Part shown: positions 1 through 11,100 of the stretch, piece by piece
Layout: each line of letters begins with the position of its first letter
Numbering within the stretch: position 1 is the stretch's first letter
Source: Dreissena polymorpha
Taxonomy: Eukaryota > Mollusca > Bivalvia > Myida > Dreissenidae
Reading direction: 5' to 3'
NCBI RefSeq assembly: GCF_020536995.1
Contig: NC_068359.1
Location: 101,235,537-101,299,536, forward strand
DNA: 64,000 nucleotides
Notes under the pieces: generated by a model
The model's database searches: none
What the model saw: the letters and a program-made list of their open reading frames with translations, nothing else
Told to the model about the DNA's origin: nothing
Program-made: the position numbers and the translations under genes

Positions 1-500
1 TCACTATATACATATAGAGAAAAATGCCCCGCCCACTGGCAGCCATGTTTTTTCACCAATCTGGACCATTTTCGAACTCGTCCGAGAAATCAATAAAACC
101 AATGTTTTGACCAAAATTGTGACTTCCAGAGTGTTTACAAGGTTTCTCTATAGCCAAATAAGGAAAACTGCCCCACCCACTGGCAGCCATGTTTTTCAAC
201 GGACCTGAACCACTTTTGAACTCAACCAACATATCATTAAGACAAACATTTTGACATTGACAAAGTAACATGAAGATTGGGCATGAAATGTGACTTCTAC
301 AGTGTTTACAAGTTTTTTCTTTTTATTGACCTAGTTTTTGACCCGGCACGACCCAGTTTCGAACTCGACCAAGTTTCATAAAGACCGGACAATAAATTAT
401 GGCCTCTAGAGTGTTTACGAACAAATGTTAACGGACAGACGGACGGACGACGGACAAAGACCGGTCACAAAAGCTCACATGAGCAATCAGGTGAGCTAAA
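1..500. mobile_element. Tandem-core element closing in TCAGGTGAGCTAAAA (cut by the window edge)
   Basis: Two to three diverged units of about 165 bp containing AAAATGCCCCGCCCACTGGC and the AGTGTTTACAAGGTTT motif, then GACGGACGGACGACGGAC and the terminus TGAGCAATCAGGTGAGCTAA. It is a second copy of the family at 30196-31083. Core tandem repeats plus an ACGG microsatellite recall the pearl-type elements of bivalves; that link is inference. Confidence 0.7.
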
Positions 501-529
501 AATCAATGGATTTTTTATTCAATGGATAA

Positions 530-915
530 CATGCCAAAAACCAGGTCAATATCTGCAAGCATTTCAGAAAAGTCCAAAAGTGAGAAATTTTCAATGCCTG
601 TAACCTCGCAAAAATTCAATTGACTGGAAAGGATGTTGAACTTGATGTTCAAGTCATGTAGGTAGACTCGCACATATAAAATAGCCCAGTATCTGAAAGC
701 ATTTTGAAAACAAATCTGGAAACGTGTAACGTAAAAAACACTTGTTCAAGTCCAAGGCCAGCAACTTGGTAAAATATCAAGTCATTCAAAAAGACTCGCA
801 TACCAAAATTCAGATGAACGTCTGAAAGAGTTTGGGAAAATCTTCTGAAATGGAATGCTGGACTGACGAACCATCTAACTGCTATATGCCAGCCTTCAGG
901 CGCAATAAAGTACAT
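530..915. repeat. Dispersed repeat (AAGTCATGTAGGTAGACTCG family), copy 1
   Basis: Shares GTCATGTAGGTAGACTC, AGTATCTGAAAGC, GGAATGCTGGAC and AACTGCTATATGCCA with the segment at 6830-7225. The protein-like frame on the minus strand is not supported. Likely a non-autonomous element. Confidence 0.65.
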
Positions 916-994
916 GTTTTATCAGATGATGCAGCCAAGAAAATTCTGAGATGAATAATACAATTATTTTGAAAATGTCTGAAAGGTGAATGAC

Positions 995-1251
995 ATGAGT
1001 CGCGTTCTGAGAAAACTTGGCATAATGCATAGGCGTAAAGTGTAGTCCCAGATTAGCCTGAGCAGTCCGCACAGGCTAATCAGGGACGACACTTTCCGCT
1101 TTTATGGTATTTTTAGTTTCAAGGAAGTCCCACTTTACCGAAAATCAAGTTTAGGCGGAAGTGTCGTCCCTAATTAGCCTGCACAGGCTTATCTTAGATG
1201 ACACTTTACTCACATGCATTTTATGCCCAAGTTTCTCAGAATGCGACTCAT
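995..1251. mobile_element. MITE, AAGTGTCGTCC family, complete copy
   Basis: 257 bp with long terminal inverted repeats (ATGAGTCGCGTTCTGAGAAA at the left; its complement at the right) and internal palindromes GCAGTCCGCACAGGCTAATC. The same family recurs at 10186-10446 (complete), 3821-4024, 7612-7812, 9795-9985, 38168-38285 (partial), and hosts the arrays at 11463 and 13262. It has no coding capacity. Confidence 0.85.
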
Positions 1252-1687
1252 ATGTCAACAAAGATGAGCATGCCCTTGAAGTAACAAATCAAGTCTAAGA
1301 GATTTCCACAATACAATGTATTCAAATTTTATTGCACTACATACAGAGTTATAAAAACTGGATTTGTTTTTATTTCACAACACATAACAATTGTCGCAAG
1401 TGAACAAGATTGGAAAACAATTTTATAAAGAATACTCACTTAAATACAGAACCTGCTGTTAATTGAAATTGAAAAAAAAAGATTCACATTTTTATGACAC
1501 AGATGCATTTCTTTCGAATTGAAGCAATTGACAAAGAGAATAAATAAAGTATTTTATTATTAAACTAAAATGCAGAAATGTTCATGAACAAAACAACTGT
1601 GAAACTCTTCTTCAATAAGTCAATGAACTTAAATTCTACACACATGAAAGAAAGTGACAAAGATTATGAGAGAAGGTCAATAGGGGT

Positions 1688-4600
1688 TCATGTTGTCAAG
1701 ACGTGTTGAACAAAGTCCAGAAATGTGGAGCTATCTGACTTGTCTTTTGGTGACTTGCCACTCAGTGAAGTCTGAAAATTAGAAAAGTATGAACTTTAAG
1801 TTTAATGTTCACAGAAATTAATTCAATTAATTACTTTTAAATTCTACATATGAATCGTATACATACTTTCCAAACACATTGTCTTTGATTTGATTGGCGA
1901 TTATACATTTATGTGACAATATTTGTAAAAAAAATTCTTAGTAAAGAGTGTCATTTCTCTAATTGAATATCATGCATCTTCATAGAATCTCTCACGATGT
2001 TTTTTTAAATTATTACCTATCCCACTGAGAAGCAAAGTGAAAATTGCTATGTGCAAACAGCATAAAACCAGAACAGCCTGCGAGAAACTCACAGTCTGTT
2101 CTGGTTTTATGCTTATGCTGTATGCTTCTCATCAGTAACTAAGCATTGGAAATGAAGCATTTAATTTAGTATAGCTTTCTAAGGGAGTACAAATGCATCA
2201 AAATACGTATCTAAGGGGTGAAGGGTTAACTTATCTGTTTTTTCAGTCTGTAAACAAATACCTCAATAACAGGACTGTACAAAACATCCCCAATGTCCCT
2301 ACCTTCAGTTTCTCTAAGAAAGTGATCCCTGGGTGCCAGCTGTGTTGAAAGGTTATCCAATCGGGCGAATTTCTATAGAATTCTGCACACAGACGCTGAA
2401 ATATAAACATGAAATTGTAATAAACTTTCTATAGAACTCCACACGTAAATGCTGAAATATAAGCATGTATTTGTTATCAAAATAGTATTGCCCTTTCTCG
2501 GACTACATTGAATTAATGAAAATGTCACACAATTAGCAATTTCATCGACTACAAAAAAAAAAAAAATGCAATAACTTAATATTATAATTTGTTTTATTAT
2601 TAAAACTTCAATAATCTTCATATCTTATAAGCATAACAAGGTAGTCCCATGGACAGGGCAAATTTTACCACTAGGGGATTTGGACAAACTTCGCATAGGA
2701 CAACCCAACAATTTTTCATGCCAAAAAAAGAACCTCTGGGATCTGAGTAGTTGTTTTAGAGATTTTAAAGTAATTTTGCTTAATGACTTTATATAAATCA
2801 TGTGACCCTTGGGGCAAGGTTATTTTTGACGTCAGGAGCAAAACTTAAACAAATTAAAATAAGTACAGGACCACTTGACTGTGTTAAACACCAAAAAAGT
2901 ACAGCCCTTACATATGTGGTTTCAGAGATTTTCAAGTAAGCTGTGGTGACCTTCATATACAATGAACCAGAATGGGTTGAGCTATTAAACCGTTTCCTTC
3001 AAGTGAAAATGGCTATACGCAAAGTAACTCGCAGTCTGTTCAGGTTTTATGCTGTTTGCTGTTCATCAGTAACTAAGGGTTGGAAATGAAGCCTTTAAAA
3101 CTTGAATTAAGTAAGAAAGGTATTTTATCAAATATACCTTTCTAAAGTGCTACAACTGTGTCAAAATACGTATCTATGTGGTAAATGATTAAAAAGTGTT
3201 ACAGTATTCCTGTAATGTTATATTAAAACTTGCCAATATTTCAGGAGAAATCTCCTGAGTAAGAAGTTAACTGATGCACAGAGAGCGAACAACACGGTAT
3301 CCATAAAGCTCACCAGGATCCCTATGTGTTAAATTTAGCTTAGAAGGGGCAGCTGTTTCGCTGCCTATTGCCACTGTTGCAAATTGCATTCATGACACCT
3401 TATTTGTAGACTGTGCTAATCTGTATTCCAATAAATCTTGTTTGGTAAAGTACTGGAGCATATTTATTCACCACATTGCGTACAAACACACCCTAAGGGA
3501 AATGCTTGTTATCAGATGAGATTGTTGTGATGTGAAAGATAATCTCAGAAATCACAGCACATTTTTCACGTTTGGTTAGACACAATCACACTTCATTGAA
3601 ATAAAAATTAGCACTATTTATTTTTTAATCTTCTGATTTTTTTATTATTGAATGAAAGAGGACTTTGAGGTGGTAATTCTTATTGTGGTTGGTAATTGTT
3701 TAATCCTAAGCAATCCCATCCAAACGATAATTTTGGGAACAATAATAGAACTAATAAAACCCACCAGATTTTTTTGTAAAACGCTCTAGCAACATACTTT
3801 AGAGAGCTAGCCATATTCATACGAGTCTCTTTCTAAGAAAACAGGGCTTATGTGTGTAAAATGTTGTCCCCAAGATAAGCCTAGCTAATCTAGGATGACA
3901 CATCCCTTTTATGGTATTTTTTGTTGAAAAAAGTCTCTTCTTAGAGAAAATCTAGTTTAGGTGGAGTGTCATCCCTAATTAGCCAGTGCATAATGTACAG
4001 GCTCATCTGTGATGACACTAATAATTGAAAGCCTTTAGCCATATTTCCCCAGGACAAGGCCCCTATAAAATGTTTTTATTGTACCATTTCAGGGAGTAGT
4101 TCTTCATCCAGGGACTGGTTCTGTTTTGTTGAATACTTCAAAGACATAGGGACGCCAACATCAGACAGGTAACCCTGCAATAGCAGCTTTCTTTCATTAA
4201 CACTGTACTCATACAAATGCAATGTTTTATCACCATTTAGGGAATTGTGTCGCGGATTAGGAATCATCGCATCATTTTAGCATAAATTGGGAAATAAAAT
4301 TGTGTGTTAATACTAAAAAATTGAGAAAAAGTTGATAACATTAGATTTGTTAAGGTTTAATTGATAGAGCTGAATAGAGAGATAAACTAAATGTGGAATG
4401 TTAAACAAAATTAAAAAAGTAATTTGGAAAGCTTATATTTGGAATTTTGGCACCCATTTGGGAAAAAATTATATGAGGCCCAAAATTTGACCAAAAAACT
4501 CCACTGATTTGGCTAACCTTCAACATCATACTTGGTATAAGTTTAAACAAATAAAAGCGGACTTACCACTCATTTACGAGGAAAATGCATTGTTTTTCAG

Positions 4601-5170
4601 CAAATGATGGCGAGGATGTTTAGTGGCAACATTTAAATGTCTATTAATTGTCTGTTTCAACAATGATAATGAATTAAAGAAAACTTGAGCTAGTTTTTTA
4701 TTCTAGAGATTTTACCTAATGTGTTATTTTGGTGTGGTTTTGTGCAGAATGGTAGGGGGAGACCAGTGTACCTGTCACGGTTTTGGCGCGTTAACATAAA
4801 GTTGCGCCAATTTATGTAACGTTTTTTATGTAACGTCATATCCTATTACTATGTCATTGTTAGTTGAATAAAATGAACGAACCTGAACACAAAGTCTTAT
4901 TATTTACATCGTCTTTACAGTACCCAACCGAAAAAAGCTGTCAAAAATGGTGGCATACAAACAATTTTATACAAGAAAACTGGGCAATAAACCTCTGATG
5001 CATAGACGGGAAGCCAGTGTATTAACCACTGAGATAGCTAGACACCCTTAGGAGTGATAAGGATATTTGCTCTAAATTTACTTTGTATTTTATCCTCACC
5101 TCAGGTGGTGGCATTGCCATGTACATCTGCTGGGAAGACTCTGTGTGCAGGGAACCGGCATTGTATGGTG
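1688..5170 (-). CDS. MPND: MPND exons 13-16: C-terminal part of the MPN fold and tail
   Basis: Exon 13 (5170-5100) encodes SPYNAG... ending in MAMPPPE, matching the SPYYSGN...MPPPE segment of vertebrate MPND. Exon 14 (4174-4085) encodes [15 protein letters not shown] and is, as far as I recall, absent from the human protein but present in some other animals. Exon 15 (2395-2303) encodes [17 protein letters not shown], matching VEFYKGSPDLVRLQEPW. Exon 16 (1771-1688) encodes [12 protein letters not shown] and ends at TGA. A minus-strand AATAAA at 1558-1553 is a plausible polyadenylation signal, giving a 3' UTR of roughly 150 nt. Confidence 0.92.
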
Positions 5171-8100
5171 CTGAAAAACATATTTGCTGTAATAACAGTA
5201 ACAAAATTCTATTCTAAAATAAAAGATATCAGAACAACAAAACTGCTTAAAACAAGAAACCGTCGGAGACGGGTGATGCTCCCCAAAGTGTTTTTTTTTG
5301 TCACAATATTGCACTTGAGGGGCATAACTTTGGACAAAATAATACGATGGATGGTTTAGCAACTTCATAAATTTCAAAGGGCCATAACTCTCTAAATAAA
5401 TCATCTAACCAGAACCCACAAATAACATGAGCATCTCCTCAAGGTAGTCAAGCTTCCCATAAAGCTTCATTGAATTCCAGTCAGTAGTTGGAGAGAAATA
5501 GCCCGGACAAGAATTGCACTATATGCACAGTTTATAGAAAGTTTCAAAGGGCCATAACTCTGTGAAAAATCATCCATCCATAACCGGCTGATAATAAAAT
5601 TATTAATATGCACATCTCCTGTTGGTAGTGAAGCTTTCCATAAAGTTTCATTGAATTCCCGTAATAAGTTGCTGAGAAATAGCTCGGACAAGAATTGCAC
5701 TATAAAATTTCAAAGGGCCATAACTGTGTGAAAAATCATCCGACGAGAACCGGCAGATAATATGCACATCTCCTCTTGGTAGTGAAGCTTCCCATAAAGT
5801 TTCATTGAATTCCAGTCATCAGTTGCTGAGAAATAGCCCGAACAAGAATTGCACTATATGTACAGTTAATGGAAAATTTCAAAGGGCCATAATTCTGTGA
5901 AAAATCATCAGACCAGAACTGGCTGATAATATGCACATCTCCTTTTGGTAGTGAAGCTTTCCATTAAGTTTCATTGAATTCAGGTCATTAGTTGCTGAGA
6001 AATATCCCGGACAAGAATTGCACTATATGTACAGTTAATGGAAAATTTAAAAGGGCCATAACTCTGTGAAAAATCATCCGACCAGAACCCGCTGATAATA
6101 TGGACATCTCTTGGTAGTGAAGCTTCACATAAAGTTTAATTGAATTCTGGTCATTAATTGCTGAGAAATAGCCCGGACAAAAATTGTGCATGGACACATG
6201 CACGGACAGACGAAGCAGCATTATGCTCCCCCCAAAAATTTCGGGGGAGCATAAAAATGCATTTTCTAATAAAAGATATAAAAACTAGAGCTTGGTAACA
6301 AACATGACTCAAAGCTCCCCAACAGGTGAAAGCCTGAGCTTTGTTTAAAGGGAAAATAACTAGAGAGTTTGTTCATCATTATGAATAATATTGTAATACA
6401 CAACTGCACTTTATGAAGTGCTTTATCGCTTCATGAATAAAAAGGAAGTTTGCTCACAAACTTATAACATTTTATGTGGACAAACCCGCCAACTAACCAA
6501 CTGACCTTAACCCTTTGCATGCTGGGAAATTTGTTGTCTGCTAAATTTCTAAAATTAGCATTTTCTTCGATTTTTTACAAAGAATACTATCAGAATAGCA
6601 AACAGTTTGGATCCTGATGAGACGCCACGTTCTGTGGCGTCTCATCTGGATCCAAACTGTTTGCAAAGGCCTTCAAAATTTGGTTCCAGCGCTTTAATGG
6701 TTAAGACACTGAGCGTCTGGAACATACCCTTGTGGAGGTAAATATATTTTGTTAATATGATAAATAAAGTTGCAATAAACAAGATTTGTGTTTGTTAAAC
6801 ACAATTCTCCAACCGCACTTTTAAGTCGCATGGCTGCTATTTTACAGAAAATGGTTAAGTCAAAGGCCCATAACTTCGCTAAAAGTCAATGGACCGGGAT
6901 GAAACTCATACTTCATCTGTAAGTCATGAAGGTAGACTCACATACCAAAATATAAAGCTAAATATCTGAAAGCGCTTCGTAAAAAACTTTCAGAAAACAG
7001 TTATTATAGAGAAAATGTATTAGTCCAAGGCCCTTAACTTTGCCAAAAATCACTCTGGAACGAAACTAAAACTTCATGTGTAAGTCATGTAAGTAGACTC
7101 ACATACCAAAAATTAGCTCAGTATCTAAAAGCGTTGCATAAAAAACCTCCGGAAAACGGAATGCTGGACGGACCGATAGAGGAACAGTCAAACTGCTATA
7201 TGCCACCCTTTCAGGAGTATAAAAAGGTATAGTGTAAACAGATTGGTCTGAGTAAGAAAATTGTGTGTACTCTTACGTCAAAAGATAAACACATTAAAAA
7301 GTCACAATAAATTATAAAGAATTTTGGGCCTTCATATATACCGATTTTTACAGTTAATGATGCCCACACAGGATGAGGACTTGTGTATTGAAATCTTTTT
7401 TTTTTTTTAAATCAAAAATGTAAAAATTGTAGGTATTATTCAAAATATTCTGTTTGACATATTCACAATAAGTCAATGATGGTCACATACTGATAGTAGG
7501 TTGAGGGCGTATTGCTCTAAATCTTGTTGAGTTGGAAATTCTTTTGTATTATTGGAAAATTATTGAAATAGGGCAATATAAATAGGGGTTGTTCCATCAA
7601 ATGAGCCCTAATATAGAAAAACTGAGCTTGATGCATCTGCGTAAAGTGTCCCAATTAGCCTTATTTTGATCAACAGGGATCACATTTTCCACCTAAACTG
7701 GAATTTTGTTTAGAAAAGACTTCCTTAAAACCAAAACAACACACCATAATGGAGGAAAAGGCTGTTCTTGATTATCCTGTCAGACTGCACGTGCTTATAT
7801 GGGCTGACATTTTATATAACACGTATTCAGCCCAGTTTTCCCAAAACAAGGCAGACTTATATTGTTTGTATTCAAACTCACAATTAATAATTGCGACACA
7901 TGGATAATAGGTGGATGACTTGTTGTTTTTCATCTGCAGCTGATACGACATCTGGCACTCAATGTCGCGCACGGAGGGCTCCGGCTGGCAGTATGGGTGG
8001 GAGTGGTACCAGCCAACCAACATCATACCCTTGTTACACATTCGAAGCCGGATCTATAACATTAAGCCAGATCTATAACATTAAGCCGGATCTATAACAT

Positions 8101-11100
8101 TAAGCCAGATCTATAACATTAAGTCGGATCTATAACATTTTCATGGATCTATAACATTTTGATGGATCTTTGACATTAGGCCGGATCGATAATATTAAGC
8201 CAGATCTATAACATTAAGCCGGATCTATAACATTAAGCCGGATCTATAACATTTAGCAGGATCTCTAACATTAAGCCGGTAGCGGGATCTATAACATTAA
8301 GCCAGATCTATAACATTAAGCTGGATCTATAACATTAAGCCGGAGCTATAACATTTAGCAGGATCTATACCATTAAGATGGATCAATAACATTAAGCCAG
8401 ATCTATAACATTACCGTATTTACTCTATGTTTTCGGACACTTAAAAATAATTAATTTTTTTCGTGTCCGAAAACTTAGATACGAAAAATACTCACAAAAT
8501 ACAGGTGTCCAAAAACTTTGAGTCGAAAATTGAAGTGAAAATATCGTCAATTGTATCAACGACTAACGGTAATAGAACGTGCTTGTAAAATACCATGCCG
8601 TATAGTATAAATTTTATTTATATATGTTTGCACTGCAATTTAAATACTTTTAAGCACGTGATTAATTTATTTTACAGATAGTTACTATAAGGTTGTACTT
8701 TGACCAACGAGTTCAAAGATGAGCATGTAATGTACCGATACTCGCTAGTATGAACCTGTAACTAGCGTAATAAAAAAAGCTATGAATTCTTTGTGTGTTC
8801 ATTTCCGATAGTTTTTGTCTATTGAAATAATATGGAACAAAGATATATACCCGGTAACAATGAACATACTGCTTCCTGAATACAGCATCAATTCAAATGT
8901 TATCGGGCGAAACCATTCTTTAAAAGCAGTTTACAAGGTTATTTACAAAATAACGCAAATGTAATGGTCCGTTGCCCTCAGGCATGCACCTGCCTGGTTT
9001 TATGATGCTTATCTGGTTGTAAAACCCCATGATCAAAGTGTCATTAGATATTGAAAACACGACCGAAATTTGGTAAAATAGCGCTGTAAAATATACTGTC
9101 CGAAAACTTAGAGACATTAATTATGGACGAAAACTCGTGTGTCCGAAAATTTTGAGTCACGAAAAATAATTATTTTTGCTGAAAACGGGGGTGTCCGAAA
9201 ACTTAGAGTGTCCGAAAACATAGAGTAATTACGGTATGCCGGATCTATGACATTAAGCCGGATCTATAATATTAAGCTGGATCTATAACATTAACCTAGA
9301 TCTCTAACATTAAGCCGGATCTATAACATTAAGCCAGATCTATAACAATTTGATGGATCTTTGACATTAAGTCGTATCTTTGAAATTAAGCTCAATCTTT
9401 AACATTAAGCTGGATATTTGAAATTAAGCCAGATCTTTGACATTAAGCCCCATATATGACATTTACTATAAGAGGTTAGAGTTAAAAAGTTATGTATGTA
9501 GAATGCCTAATTATGATGTCTTTATTGGTTACAACAACCATACTAAAAAAATGAAGCCGATCTATTCCCCAGTTTTCTATTGTTTTCTCATTGTTTCAAT
9601 TAAAGTGTTAGAATTAAATTTAAACAGTAAGCAAAAACCGGTCTGCACCGGATTATAAACTTATTATTATTGAAGTGCACAAGCTAGTTGGGCCAATTAA
9701 CGATGAGCTTGCATTGATGTTTATCTTTTCAATACAGTATTAGTACTAGCATAAACACATTATTTGCCTTATTTAGCAGTAAATGTACATGAGCAACACT
9801 TTGTGAAAACGTGGCTTAATGCATGGGCTAAAGTGTCGTCCCTGATAAGCCTGTGCAGTCCACTTTAAACAGAAAATTAAATTAAGGTGGAAAGTGTCGT
9901 CCCTGATAAGCCTGTGCAGACTTCACAGGGTTATCTGGAACATCACTTTTACGCACATGAATTAAGTCCCGTTTCCCCAGAGCCTGGCATATATTTTTAT
10001 GTGTAACAGGTAGTCATACCTCTTCTTCCACCAGCGGGGCACTGTGTGAGTCTCCTAGGCGACAGCGGCATGGGAATGCCTGAAGGATGGACAAATCTGG
10101 AAAAAAAATATATTTGATTTGAAATGTGGTAGAATTAGTGTATGAACTTCCATGATATCAAGCGTTCAGAGCTATTTAACCATTAGTGTCTTGTTCTGAG
10201 AAAACTGGGCTTAATTCATGTGCGTAAAGTGTCGTCCAAGATTAGCCTGTGCAGTCCCCACAGGCTAATCAGAGTCGACACTTTCCACTTTAATGGTATT
10301 TTTAGTTTCAAGGAAGTCCCTCCTTACCGAAAATCAAGTTTAGGCGGAAAGTGTCGTCCCTGATTAGCCTGTGCGGACTGCACAGGCTAATCTGGGATGA
10401 CACTTTACGCACATGCATTATGACCAGCTTTCACAGAACAAGACACATATCAATGACAATGTGCCATTCCGCTTGTAAACATGGAATTGAGAACATATCA
10501 CATTTTTATTGAAACCCAGTGCAAGGCATCGTTACATAATACAGCAGTTATATCAGTTGCACAAATCCTGAAATCACTTTGATAAAATCTTGCAATTACT
10601 GCTGTCAGAACCTACTACTATGCTATACCCCATGTTGTGCCTGTTTTTAAAAGAGTTCAGCTATGATATTTACTTAAGAAATAATATTTTTCTATCATGG
10701 TTTGTTGTCGAATAACCCACAGTAAGGAGTATAGATGCGTAGGAATTAAATCACGAGTGCGAAGCACGAGTGATTTGATAACACGCATCTATACAACTTA
10801 CTGTGGGTTATTCGACAACTAACCATCATAGAAAAATATTATTTCGATTCTAACACGATTCTAATTGATTTGGTTCAAGTTTTAGGACGTGAACTATATT
10901 TTTCAATACTCCGCCCTTCTTAGTACAAAGTTCACTATTTAGTGACGTCATTGAATTGTACAAACATATGACGTCGTTTTCATTAACAAATATTTTGCAA
11001 ATGACGTCACTTTCATTGAAAACAACAATCGTAGAAACTTAATGACGTCACGTTTATTGATGCTACTGAAAAGCTGACATGCTATAAATGTTTTCCGAAT

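Larger units (their letters stand above)
2500..7500. other. Intronic stretches without recognised features
   Basis: Between the listed features, 2630-2985, 3195-3820, 4270-4760 and 7230-7600 are AT-rich MPND intron in which I see no gene, RNA or clear repeat. Near 3235-3310 a minus-strand frame ([14 protein letters not shown]) is open but fits no exon phase. Confidence 0.5.

Noticed and set aside
3235-3330. Minus-strand frame [14 protein letters not shown] as an MPND exon
   Set aside because: Exons 14 and 15 join directly in phase 0 and match the family; the segment has no matching acceptor and phase.
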